The position numbers and the translations under genes are program-made. A stretch of 64,000 nt of DNA, taken from positions 5,996,111-6,060,110 of the forward strand of contig NZ_CP134399.1 of the NCBI RefSeq assembly GCF_002968295.1, in the 5' to 3' direction. The notes under the pieces are model-generated. The model was not told the DNA's origin and made no database searches. It saw only the letters and a list, made by a program, of their open reading frames with translations. Origin of the DNA: Mycobacterium sp. ITM-2016-00317. Its GTDB lineage: Bacteria > Actinomycetota > Actinomycetes > Mycobacteriales > Mycobacteriaceae. Shown one piece after another: positions 1 through 7,598 of the stretch; position 1 is the stretch's first letter, and every line of letters begins with the position of its first letter.

Positions 1-149
1 ATTCCGCCCTCCTCGCACGCGCGGCCGAGCTTGGTCAGCGCGGCCGGTACACTCCCCGCGTCGACCGCGTTCTGCCACTCGCGTCCATCCGGGAGGCTCA
101 TGAGTTGGCCGAGAGCGGCGCCGGCAAGATTGTGATCACTCTGCCGTGA
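1..149 (+). CDS. C-terminal end of a zinc-type alcohol dehydrogenase / quinone oxidoreductase (partial)
   Basis: The window opens inside this gene, and only the last 48 codons are present, ending in TGA at 147-149. The tail reads RVLPLASIREAHELAESG followed by GKIVITLP. That is the usual C-terminal signature of medium-chain dehydrogenase/reductase (MDR) quinone oxidoreductases, in which a helix with AHE is followed by a GKIVL-type last strand. The Rossmann and catalytic parts lie outside the window, so cofactor and substrate cannot be judged. The next gene is on the opposite strand and converges on it, with 85 bases between the stops. Confidence 0.75.
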   Translation, partial: SALLARAAELGQRGRYTPRVDRVLPLASIREAHELAESGAGKIVITLP

Positions 150-234
150 TCGGCGACGCGTCTTATCGAGGGATCGGCTGTCCTGCGCCGATAGTGGCGA
201 AAGCCGCGTCGACCGGCGAGCCGCGTATCCTCGG

Positions 235-660
235 CTACTCCTTGGGCTTCAGCTCGAACACCGGAATGATGCGGCCGTCCGCTTTCTCCTGGAACCCGGC
301 AATATGCGGTATCTCACGCAGAAGCTTCTGCCACAACTGGTTTCGTTCGACCTCGGGCAACTCTCTGGCTGTCACATCGTAAGTGACCACCTCGGTTCCG
401 GTGCCGATGTCCACCGATGCTTGCGGCTGCGCCCGTAGATTGTGCACCCACGCTGGGGTTTTCAGGTTTCCCCCATCTGCGCCGATGACATACCAGCTGT
501 CTTCGAAATCGAACCTGTACAACGGATTTAGTCTCTGCTTACCCGACTTCGCGCCCTTCGTGTGCAGAAGCAGGCCTGGCATCCCGGCGAACAAGCCGGT
601 CTTGATGGCTCCGCCGTTCGCTCGGTACTGCTGAACCACATCGGCGTTGATGGCAGCCAT
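235..660 (-). CDS. nitroreductase family deazaflavin-dependent oxidoreductase (Ddn-like)
   Basis: A 141-residue protein of the Ddn/F420-dependent split-barrel family, which is abundant in mycobacteria and uses reduced F420 to reduce quinones or xenobiotics. The family hallmarks are visible: a start region with NADVVQQYRANGG, then LLLHTKGAKSGKQRLNPL (the GAKSG/R-x-NPL cofactor loop), then WYVIGADGG and PAWVHNLRAQPQASVDIG. An upstream in-frame ATG at 750 and another at 786 would add 30-42 residues without family similarity, so 660 is preferred. The Shine-Dalgarno signal is weak at all of them. The natural substrate cannot be read from the sequence. Confidence 0.8.
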   Translation of the reverse strand: MAAINADVVQQYRANGGAIKTGLFAGMPGLLLHTKGAKSGKQRLNPLYRFDFEDSWYVIGADGGNLKTPAWVHNLRAQPQASVDIGTGTEVVTYDVTARELPEVERNQLWQKLLREIPHIAGFQEKADGRIIPVFELKPKE

Positions 661-786
661 CTGCCCATCGCCAGTCTCGCTGAGCCGACTGACTTCCGTA
701 GCGGCGGCCCCTAGACCCCACGCACCACCGACTGGACCGCTCTCATCATCCATAACGTCGCCTTCGCGTCCACGATTCATTGTCAA

Positions 787-919
787 AATTCACAAACGCA
801 AAGCCGGAGAAACTATTCCAGTTCGGTCGGATACTAAATATCCGGGGAACAGTGAATAGCCCGTCGGCACGTCGATGCGTCGCGTGAGTTGTCGACATCA
901 TTGCCTTACGACGGCGGTA
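787..919. other. intergenic stretch without a recognised gene
   Basis: This AT-richer stretch lies between the divergent deazaflavin oxidoreductase gene and the broken IclR gene. It should hold the promoter of the former. I saw no clear operator or RNA element in it. Confidence 0.4.
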
Positions 920-1781
920 ATGACTACGTCCTCGAGTGCCTGCAGAATGCGGAACGCATTCGAGGGCTACGTGCACCATCTCGGGCGGTCCGGCTACCGG
1001 ACGGCCAGTCGAGCGTTGGCGCTGCCGACTGTCATCGGTCCACGACCGGCCATGCTGCGCGTGATGCACCCGATCGTCGCCCGGCTGGCGGCCGTCAGCG
1101 GTGGCGGCCGTGGTGCACCTGCGGGCGGGACACTTGCTGGTGCTGGTGCTGGGCGTGCCGGCGCGCTCAGGGCCGCTGCTCGACCCGGCCGGCGTTCTCG
1201 GAGAGCGCTCACCGCTGGCCGCCGGGGCCAGCGGCCGGATCATCCTCGCCTATCTACCCGAGACGGAGCTGGCCGGCGTCGCCCTCGACGGTGTGACGCC
1301 CCAGCAGCTCACCGCTATTCGCGAACGGGGGTATGAAACGTCCTACGGCGAGAACCATCCGGGCATCAACGGCGTCTCAGTACCCCTGCTGGCCGCGCAC
1401 GCCGATCCGACGATTCCACCAATCGTGTTGGGCTCCATGACCATCGCCGGGACGTCGGAGCGACTGCCGCCTCAGGCTGTCTCGCGCCTGGTGCGACCGC
1501 TGCTGGGCGCCTGTCGAGATCTCAGTCCGCGACTGGCCGCACTGCTGGGCCCCAATCCGGGCGCCACGATCGAAGCTCTCGGTCTCGAGCGACCTCCTGG
1601 AATGCCGCCCGTTCGCCGAGGTCTCTCGTCAACGACGGCGCTGATGGGCGGCCTGCGGGTTCTGGGAGGTCTAGCGTGGGCGGAATGGGTTTGTTCAGTC
1701 ACGAGGAGTTCCGGGACCCGGCCGACGGCGTTGGCGGCTCTAGCGGAGGGGCTATCGAGCGAGCTCGGGCTGCTGAGGTGA
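920..1781 (+). pseudogene. IclR-family transcriptional regulator, frameshifted
   Basis: From 1101 to 1781 a continuous frame encodes an IclR effector-binding domain: GPLLDPAGVLGERSPLAAGASGR, then LTAIRERGYETSYGENHPGI and GVSVPLLAAHADPTIPPIV. The N-terminal DNA-binding half is only legible in a different frame: from an ATG at 920 the frame contains GRSGYRTASRALALPTVIG, HTH-like, running into HPIVARLAAVSGG. The two halves join near 1092-1100 if one base is added in the GGTGGCGGCC run. The HTH part is also poor for the family. So the gene is either a decayed regulator or carries an indel. A GTG at 1101 could start a domain lacking DNA-binding ability. The ligand is unknown. Confidence 0.55.
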
Positions 1782-2050
1782 GCGAGTACGGGGTGGATGA
1801 ACCTGTGGTGGTGGGGCCGGGGCCGGCGCCTGAGGATGGTTCGTGCGGACAGTTCGCTGTGCAGTTTCACGTGTCTACGTCAATGCTGGTCGGGCTGAAC
1901 CGTATTGCGAGAATGCGTGGGGTGAGCGTACCGGAGGTATGCCGGCAGGTGATCGGCGTGTTTGTTGCCCAGCAGGAGGGTGAGCTGGGTGCATTGCTTG
2001 CTGCCGAGGCCGAGGCCGCTGATTATCGGCCGAGCTTGGGTCAGGCGTAG
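1676..2050 (+). CDS. small hypothetical protein with ribbon-helix-helix-like core
   Basis: I do not recognise this protein (124 residues from GTG 1676; about 90 from GTG 1778, which follows the end of the IclR remnant). The C-terminal half, FAVQFHVSTSMLVGLNRIARM then RGVSVPEVCRQVIGVFVA, has the strand-helix-helix spacing of a ribbon-helix-helix DNA-binding fold, followed by an Ala/Glu-rich helix. The N-terminal part is low complexity. It overlaps the end of the IclR reading frame by about 100 bases if the long start is used, which favours the shorter start. It lies among gene remnants, so it could be a leftover of a mobile segment. It may equally not be expressed. Confidence 0.4.
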   Translation: MGGMGLFSHEEFRDPADGVGGSSGGAIERARAAEVSEYGVDEPVVVGPGPAPEDGSCGQFAVQFHVSTSMLVGLNRIARMRGVSVPEVCRQVIGVFVAQQEGELGALLAAEAEAADYRPSLGQA

Positions 2051-2373
2051 TCGCGTACTGCGCGGGATCCCAGGAGTCCCTCGGTCTGGCCGCGTCGATC
2101 CTTGCGACCGAGGGCGCCCTCTCGCAGGTGGGCTTGATGGGCACCAAGGTGGAACTTCCGCTGTTGCCCTTCGTCAGCGGTGAGCGATCCTACTTCGGTT
2201 CGTTCTGGGGAAACCGCAACGATCTAGAGGAGGTACTCACCCTCGCCGGTGAAGGGAAGATCAAACACAACGTGGTGACAACGAAACTCGACGACATCAA
2301 CGACATCAACGACATCCTCGACGCACTGGGACGCGGCGACATCGTCGGGCGCGCTGTCGTCATGTTCGACTGA
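2047..2373 (+). pseudogene. 3' remnant of a zinc-type alcohol dehydrogenase gene
   Basis: From about 2047 an open frame without a proper start reads VVAYCAGSQESLGLAASIL, then GALSQVGLMGTKVELPLLPF and SYFGSFWGNRNDLEEVLTLA, ending in TGA at 2371-2373. This is the second half of the Rossmann domain and the C-terminus of an NAD(P)-dependent alcohol dehydrogenase: substrate loop, 'GSFWG' strand, and the helix before the last strand. The catalytic zinc domain and the GxGxxG loop are missing, and a TGA at 2020-2022 closes the frame upstream. It is a truncated relic. It ends 14 bases inside the stop region of the convergent esterase gene. Confidence 0.7.
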
Positions 2374-4108
2374 TGCCGACCGGGAGACCCAGCTGCAAGG
2401 CCGTCGACCGCCGCGACACCAGAGACGTCACCGACGTGGGCCGAAACGCGGTTCGCGCCACAGCGACCCGTGCGCCGATGACCGCCCCGGTGGCGAGCCC
2501 CTTCGGAGTCGCGACCGACAGCGACTGCCCGGGCTCGTCGTAGATGCCTGCGCAGCCCTCGCCCGCGCACACACCCGTCGACGAATCGATCCGGCCCGCG
2601 AAGATGTCGTTGATCCACCCGGCGATGAGAGTCTGTGCGGCCGACTTGTTCTGCTCGGTCGGAAACCCCTGGTTGAGATAGGAGATGAGCTGGATCGCCC
2701 AGCTTCCGCCCTGCATCGAGTCGAGATGCTGCCCGTTGTCGAGAACCACCCCGTTGAAATGCCCGGGCCGGTGTTCGTTGAGAGCCGCGTCGACCCGGCG
2801 CGGCGTGCCGTCCTTCCTGGGTGCACCGAGTTCGATCACCGGAACGTAGGTGCCGAGACTCTCCAGCTTGTCGAGGGCATCGGCCAGCACCGACCCCGGC
2901 GGCGCGCCGTCGAGCGTGACGATCCCGGCCAGCCTGTTGACCGCGCCACTAGCCGCGACCGCCTCGGCGTAGTAGCCGGCCGCGCCGGCGGCGACCCCCG
3001 CTCCCAGCGAATGGCCGACCAGGGTGAACCGCTGCGGCAATGGGGCGTCGGTACCGTACTTTCGGGCGAAGCCGGCGGCCACCGCGCTGGCCGTGAGCGC
3101 GTCGCGATCCCCGAGGAGAAGGTCGGCGGTGGCGCGGTGCACCTGGTCGTCGCCAAGCCAGAAGCCGTCGCGCACATAGGGGTTCGACGACAGCGTCGGG
3201 ACCACGACGATGCTGTTGGTGCGCTCGGCCAGCCAGGCTGCGGTCTTGCTGTACATGGCGCCGACGCCGCGGAAGCCGTGCTGCAGGTAGATGAGCCGCT
3301 CCGGCAGTTCGGTCGCGTCGGGGTAGTACCAGTGCGCGCTGACGAAGCGCCCTTCGGTGATCTCCAGCCTGGAGGTGCGCACCGTGACGTTGACGCCTGC
3401 CGGAACCACCGGCGGACCGGCGACGAACCGGATGGCTGCCCCGATGATCTCGGTCACCAGGGATTGCAGTACCTCCTGCAGCGTCCGCGGGGGTGACGCG
3501 GTCAGTGCAGCCGAGGTATTGACTGTTGCGGACACACGTTGGGCGACAACCTGGTTGACCTCCGACGGAGTCGTGGCAGGCGGGCCCGACGGAGGACTCT
3601 GCTCCTCGGGGACTGCGGTATCCTCCGCCGGTTGCGGGCCGGGTGAAGCGGGGGCGTCGAGCTGGTCGTCCTTCAGCTCGATGGCTGTGTCGTCGACGGG
3701 CGGCGCATCATTGGAAGTTGATTCGGTCGCTTCTTCGCTGTCAGCCGCGGGCGTAGCGCCGGAGTCGTCAGAACCGGAGCCCCGCTCGGGGAGCTCGACG
3801 TCCGGCTCCATGCTCTCCTCGGACGCGTCGTCGACCTCCGCGTCGTCGACCTCTGCGTCGCCCGCCTCCTCGGCCTCGGCGTCTTTGGTGTCAGCGGCTT
3901 TGGTGTCGGATTCTTTGGTGTCGGCATCGTTGGTTTCGCTCGGCGCCTCCGCGCTATCGCGCTCAGCACCGGTGTCGGACGCACCTGCGGTGGCGCCCGC
4001 CGTCCCGGAGCCGGTATCGGCTGTTGCGGTGTCGGCCCCGGCGATCAACGCGGCAGACACGCCCGCCGCGACCACGCCTGCACCCATCCACGCTGACAGC
4101 TGAGCCAT
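2360..4108 (-). CDS. secreted alpha/beta hydrolase (esterase/lipase-like) with acidic low-complexity linker
   Basis: 582 residues from the ATG at 4108, which follows GGGGAG four bases away. A TTG four codons upstream is less likely because it overlaps that ribosome site. Residues 1-31 look like a signal peptide ending near TATADT. Residues about 35-200 are an acidic, Thr/Ala/Pro-rich low-complexity linker with repeated DTK and DAEVDD units. The hydrolase domain follows: an oxyanion strand LIYLQHGFRG (about 273-282), the nucleophile elbow GHSLGAG with Ser at about 367, and later His residues in the GHFNGVV and NGQHLD stretches. Such linkers in mycobacteria suggest export and wall or surface attachment. 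The substrate is unknown. The downstream neighbour on the other strand is a dehydrogenase relic. Confidence 0.75.
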   Translation of the reverse strand: MAQLSAWMGAGVVAAGVSAALIAGADTATADTGSGTAGATAGASDTGAERDSAEAPSETNDADTKESDTKAADTKDAEAEEAGDAEVDDAEVDDASEESMEPDVELPERGSGSDDSGATPAADSEEATESTSNDAPPVDDTAIELKDDQLDAPASPGPQPAEDTAVPEEQSPPSGPPATTPSEVNQVVAQRVSATVNTSAALTASPPRTLQEVLQSLVTEIIGAAIRFVAGPPVVPAGVNVTVRTSRLEITEGRFVSAHWYYPDATELPERLIYLQHGFRGVGAMYSKTAAWLAERTNSIVVVPTLSSNPYVRDGFWLGDDQVHRATADLLLGDRDALTASAVAAGFARKYGTDAPLPQRFTLVGHSLGAGVAAGAAGYYAEAVAASGAVNRLAGIVTLDGAPPGSVLADALDKLESLGTYVPVIELGAPRKDGTPRRVDAALNEHRPGHFNGVVLDNGQHLDSMQGGSWAIQLISYLNQGFPTEQNKSAAQTLIAGWINDIFAGRIDSSTGVCAGEGCAGIYDEPGQSLSVATPKGLATGAVIGARVAVARTAFRPTSVTSLVSRRSTALQLGLPVGISRT

Positions 4109-4271
4109 AGAACTCCCCAACCTTCGATATTGACGACCACGTTGCTGCAGTCGCGCTCAAGGTAAGGCAGGACCGCGCCCCGAGTAGACAGTTTTAGGAA
4201 TCTGGTCATCTTTGTGTCACGGTGCGAGCCGGCCTGGACGCCGGCATCGGTGAGTAAGCTCGAGAAGCACT
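4109..4271. promoter_or_regulatory. divergent promoter region between the esterase and the DUF4174 gene
   Basis: The two genes point away from each other across these 163 bases, so promoters for both must lie here. The AT-rich stretch around 4185-4215 is the likely core. I did not find a clear operator palindrome. Confidence 0.35.
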
Positions 4272-4742
4272 ATGGGGGCCACACTCAGCGTCCGGCGATC
4301 GGCATTCATGCTGGTTGTGTTCATGGCCGGCGTTGCGCTCGGATCAGCGACCGCTGCGGCTGCCGGACTCGATGACTATCGCTGGGAACGTCGCCCCCTA
4401 CTGGTGTTCGCACCGACGGACACTGATCCACGCCTGACGGAGACGCTGAGCCGAATCGAGGCGAGCCGATGTGACTTCGTCAGTCGTGACATGGTGCTCG
4501 GCCAGGTGGTCACCGAGGGCACCAGCATGCTCGACGGTCACGTGATCGACGCCGAGGAATCTCCACGGCTCGCGGACCGATTCGGGATCGACGGGAACGA
4601 CTTCGCCGTGCTGTTGATCGGAAAAGACGGCGGCGAGAAACTGCGCGTCACCGACGTACCGGATCTGCGCACTGTCTATGCCGTGATCGATGGCATGCCC
4701 ATGCGAAGCCGAGAGATGGCCGCCGAACCGAGTGGGTGTTGA
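4272..4742 (+). CDS. secreted DUF4174 domain protein
   Basis: 156 residues. An N-terminal signal segment (RRSAFMLVVFMAGVALG, cleavage after the Ala-rich stretch near residue 31) is followed by the DUF4174 domain. Its features are visible: LDDYRWERRPLLVFAP at the start, a central acidic segment, VLLIGKDGGEKLR, and a C-terminal MRSREM motif. DUF4174 proteins are small thioredoxin-like secreted proteins of unknown function. The stop lies four bases before the start of the CIA30-domain lipoprotein gene, so the two are very likely co-transcribed and exported together. Confidence 0.8.
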   Translation: MGATLSVRRSAFMLVVFMAGVALGSATAAAAGLDDYRWERRPLLVFAPTDTDPRLTETLSRIEASRCDFVSRDMVLGQVVTEGTSMLDGHVIDAEESPRLADRFGIDGNDFAVLLIGKDGGEKLRVTDVPDLRTVYAVIDGMPMRSREMAAEPSGC

Positions 4743-4746
4743 GAGA

Positions 4747-5433
4747 ATGCGCCAAGGCCACCCGTCACAGCGCTGGCTCGCCGGCATCGCCGTCGCCTGC
4801 TCGGCACTGCTCGTCGTGTCGTGCGGAGGCGCCGAGCAACCCGCCAACGCCGAGGAGACGACGAACGCGCCCGAGACTCCTGGCTCGTCCGCCCCGGCAG
4901 TCGTATCGGAAGGGACCGACGTCGTTCTCGTCGCCCTCGATGATCCCGGCAAGGTGGCCACCTGGACGACGGTCAACGACCCAGTCATGGGCGGCGTGTC
5001 CACCTCGAAGGTCACGTTCGGAAACGGTGGGCTCGTGTTCTCGGGCAACATCTCGCTGGAGAACAACGGCGGATTCGCCTCGGCCCGCAGCCCGCAGGAC
5101 CCCGGACTCGGGCGACTGGCCGCAGGCGCGACGTCGCTGCGCGTGCGCGGACAGGGTGACGGCAAGACCTATGTCTTCGAGGCGGGCATCGAAGGGCAGC
5201 CGTGGTCCTACATCCAGCGCTTCACCACCGAGGCCGGCGTCCAGCGCACATATGAACTGCCCATCGCGGTCTTCCAGCCGGTCGGCATGCGCCTTGATCC
5301 CGCACCCGATGCGCCGCCGACACTGGACCCTTCGCTCATCGACCAGGTATCGGTCTACATCCTCGACAAACAGCAGGGCCCGTTCGAGCTCACGATCAGC
5401 GGAATCGACGCCACCCTCGGCGGTCAGTCCTGA
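4747..5433 (+). CDS. lipoprotein with CIA30 (NADH:ubiquinone oxidoreductase intermediate-associated protein 30) domain
   Basis: 228 residues from ATG 4747, preceded by GAGAGA and four bases after the DUF4174 stop. A short hydrophobic leader ends in a lipobox, LLVVSC, with Cys at about residue 21. A Thr/Pro/Ala spacer leads into a CIA30-type galactose-binding-like fold: TWTTVNDPVMGGVSTSK (the family's W-x-x-VND-x-VMGG motif), GGLVFSGNISLENNGGFAS, VRGQGDGKTY, and PFELTISGIDA at the end. In eukaryotes the family assists complex I assembly. Bacterial secreted members are of unknown role, so a surface carbohydrate-binding or structural function is only an inference. Confidence 0.8.
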   Translation: MRQGHPSQRWLAGIAVACSALLVVSCGGAEQPANAEETTNAPETPGSSAPAVVSEGTDVVLVALDDPGKVATWTTVNDPVMGGVSTSKVTFGNGGLVFSGNISLENNGGFASARSPQDPGLGRLAAGATSLRVRGQGDGKTYVFEAGIEGQPWSYIQRFTTEAGVQRTYELPIAVFQPVGMRLDPAPDAPPTLDPSLIDQVSVYILDKQQGPFELTISGIDATLGGQS

Positions 5434-5553
5434 TGAGTCGCCACGACCACTTTGTTCCTTCTTGCGAGCGAGGCGGGAAGCGTTGACCCCGAAGGACGTT
5501 GGGCTCATTTCGGCCGACGGGTTCAAGGCCTTCGTCGAGAGGAGCTGGCGCTC
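5434..5553. other. intergenic stretch after the CIA30 gene
   Basis: No recognised gene. A 24-codon frame from TTG 5486 ending at 5557 has a possible ribosome site but no family I know. It ends exactly where the convergent galU remnant ends. Confidence 0.3.
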
Positions 5554-5646
5554 TTAGCAGTGGTGCACCGCTTTGTCCGTCTTGGTGATTCGGAACATGC
5601 GCATACCCAGTCCTGCGGCTGCGATGACGGCCTTGTGAACCTTCAT
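5554..5646 (-). pseudogene. N-terminal remnant of a UTP-glucose-1-phosphate uridylyltransferase (galU-like)
   Basis: A 30-codon frame starts with ATG at 5646 and reads MKVHKAVIAAAGLGMRM then FRITKTDK before a TAA. The first 15 residues match the conserved GalU start, where a Lys-Ala-Val-Ile strand leads into the AAGLGTR nucleotide-binding loop and a TK pair. Here the loop reads AAGLGMR, so the key Thr has become Met, and everything after about residue 25 is gone. This is a relic of an inserted or lost gene, not a working enzyme. Confidence 0.55.
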
Positions 5647-5691
5647 GACGAGAACCCTGGGCAAAGGATGCCGCTCACCGCTGGACCGACC

Positions 5692-6432
5692 TTATAGCCA
5701 AGACATGATTGGAGCACCGGTTCGAGGTTGCGGTGCCGTGCGGATCAGCGACGGAAGACCTCGCCGCCGGATAATGACTTCGGCGATCACGATGTTCGGT
5801 AGCCAACACAGGAAGGCCACCGGTGCATAGGCATTGGCGGCCACCACCGCCTCGTCAAGCCCAAACGGTTGTTGCACGACGGTGAGGACGATCAGCCACA
5901 GACGCAGGGTCGGCGCTGCGTAGGTGAGGGCGAAGCTGCGGATCATCCACGCCTGATGCTCGGCGAAGTCCCGATCACGGGCGCTTCGATAGCCGCGGTA
6001 GGTGGCCCATATCCACAGAATCGCCAACGTGCCGAACCCGAAGAACCCAACGAACGCCACCGAACTGAAGAAGGCCATCACGAACGCCGACGCACCGCCC
6101 ACCACGACCGCGACGACGTAGGTCCGTCCGATCCACCGGTGGACCCGTCGATACCGCCGAATTTTGCCAGAGAACTGAAACCCACCAATCAACAGCGCCA
6201 GGGCCGCGAACAGGATGTGCAGGTAGAAGGCAACCTGGACTATCCCGGGGCGAGTGGCGTAGGTGCCGGCGAGGCCGGTGTCGGTCTGAGCAAGCGAATC
6301 CAGGGTCCCGTTCACGTATTGGCTGGGGAAGAACACCGCCACGGCCACCGACGTCAGCAGCAGCGCCAACCACGGGACGCTTCGACGTGCACGGCGGCGC
6401 GGTGTGATGGCCGAAGCTGCGCCAGTAGCCAT
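5692..6432 (-). CDS. DUF2306 family membrane protein
   Basis: 246 residues from ATG 6432, which follows GGGGGA seven bases upstream. An in-frame extension to 6537 adds a polar stretch and is not supported by a ribosome site. The protein has about six to seven hydrophobic segments. The DUF2306 landmarks are HILFAALALLIGGFQF, then RVHRWIGRTYVVAV (the conserved His-Arg-x-x-Gly-Arg segment), then AEHQAWMIRSFALTYAA (a His-x-x-Trp-Met-x-Arg-Ser segment). Conserved His residues in membrane helices suggest haem or redox binding, but no function is established. It is divergent from a TetR regulator that probably controls it. Confidence 0.8.
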   Translation of the reverse strand: MATGAASAITPRRRARRSVPWLALLLTSVAVAVFFPSQYVNGTLDSLAQTDTGLAGTYATRPGIVQVAFYLHILFAALALLIGGFQFSGKIRRYRRVHRWIGRTYVVAVVVGGASAFVMAFFSSVAFVGFFGFGTLAILWIWATYRGYRSARDRDFAEHQAWMIRSFALTYAAPTLRLWLIVLTVVQQPFGLDEAVVAANAYAPVAFLCWLPNIVIAEVIIRRRGLPSLIRTAPQPRTGAPIMSWL

Positions 6433-6493
6433 GGCATGGTCCCCCGATGAGGCTGTGGTTCGTGCGGTCGCGCGGCCTGCGTGTGGCGACCCA

Positions 6494-6505
6494 GACACGA
6501 GTGTC
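6494..6505. promoter_or_regulatory. 12-bp palindrome between DUF2306 and TetR genes
   Basis: GACACGAGTGTC is an inverted repeat (GACAC/GTGTC with a 2-bp centre) in the 178-bp divergent intergenic region. Its placement fits an operator for the adjacent TetR regulator, but this is inference from position and symmetry only. Confidence 0.4.
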
Positions 6506-6511
6506 GTTGCG

Positions 6512-6536
6512 GTAAGTAAACAGATGTAAGTACACA
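6512..6536. promoter_or_regulatory. paired direct repeats, candidate TetR operator
   Basis: GTAAGTAAACA (6512-6522) and GTAAGTACACA (6526-6536) match at 10 of 11 positions with a 14-bp period. The second contains the small palindrome TGTA-AG-TACA. They lie midway between the divergent DUF2306 and TetR starts, where a repressor could shut off both. Confidence 0.45.
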
Positions 6537-6610
6537 TTCGTCAATAGATCGGAGTACCGAGTGGTTGAAGGGCTTATGCTCGAAACCGCTCAACGAGAGG
6601 GAAGGGTCGC

Positions 6611-7264
6611 ATGGCGACGCGTCAACGCAACGCCCGAGGTGAGGGCGGCAGACTGCGTGATGATCTGCTTGCCGGCGCCCAGCGCATCCTGGAACGCACC
6701 GGCAGCGAAGACGACGTGACCTTGCGCGCGGTGGCCCGAGAGGTTGGGGTGTCCGCGCCATCCATCTATGCGCATTTCCCGGACGGGAAGGCCATTGTCG
6801 ACGCCCTGGTGCAACAGACGTTCGAGGAGTTATCGGCGGTCCTGCGACAGGCCTGGGACGACTCGCCGCCCACCGGGCGCCTCCACGCCGTCTGTTTGGC
6901 ATACATCCGGTTCGGCCTGGATCGACCGGAGCGATATCTCACGCTCTTCGAGCGTCGTAGAAGCCTGGCGCGGACGGCACAGCTCGCGAGCGCCGGACAT
7001 GGCCTCATGTACCCGAACGGCGCCGAAGCGTTCGGCATCCTCGTCGACGCGATCGACGAATCCGGCGTAGACAGCGACAGCCCCGCCGAAGAGGACGCCG
7101 CACTCCTGTGGGCGTCCCTGCATGGTTACGTGACACTGCGTTCGAGTACGCCCGGGTTCCAATGGTTCGCCGACGAGGAACACGTCTGCGAGGCCCTGAT
7201 CAGACGAGCCACCTCGTGCCGTCGCCAACGACACGAAGGCGCGTCCGGGGACCGCCAGCCTTGA
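6611..7264 (+). CDS. TetR/AcrR family transcriptional regulator
   Basis: 217 residues from ATG 6611, after a strong GAGAGGGAAGG ribosome site. The N-terminal HTH is clear: VTLRAVAREVGVSAPSIYAH followed by FPDGKAIVDALV (about residues 37-68). The C-terminal two thirds are helical, with FGLDRPERYLTLFERRR and a region resembling the TetR_C_13/WHG-type ligand domain (LLWASLHGYVTLR). It is transcribed divergently from the DUF2306 membrane protein, and the intergenic region holds a palindrome and direct repeats. It probably represses itself and that neighbour. The ligand is unknown. Confidence 0.85.
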   Translation: MATRQRNARGEGGRLRDDLLAGAQRILERTGSEDDVTLRAVAREVGVSAPSIYAHFPDGKAIVDALVQQTFEELSAVLRQAWDDSPPTGRLHAVCLAYIRFGLDRPERYLTLFERRRSLARTAQLASAGHGLMYPNGAEAFGILVDAIDESGVDSDSPAEEDAALLWASLHGYVTLRSSTPGFQWFADEEHVCEALIRRATSCRRQRHEGASGDRQP

Positions 7265-7598
7265 GGGACATGTGGAAGGCGTCAATTCGTTCACAGCGAT
7301 GCAACACCGCGAGACACGATCGGTCTAGAGTCTTCCTCGACGAATGAGGTTGCATGGGAACAGAAGTCGCGTGGCATCACCAACCGGGGTCCCACGGCAG
7401 GGCTACCGGTGTAACCAGAATCCCCGACGTTCATCAGTCCAGCCTCGGGCAGGCCTGCTCGCCAGTATGGCCCGAAACCGGTGATGGCGCAGCGCCTAGA
7501 TCAGTGGGCAATGACAGGAAATACCGCTGGGGAAGAACTCGACGTGTTTGCAGGACGGAATAAAACAGGCGCGCAATGTGTTTCGTCCGTTCGTGGCA
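7265..7598. other. intergenic stretch, no gene seen
   Basis: These 334 bases between the TetR gene and the flavin oxidoreductase gene contain short open frames on both strands, none resembling a protein family. An in-frame upstream start of the oxidoreductase at 7548 is possible. I see no terminator with a T run. Confidence 0.4.
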
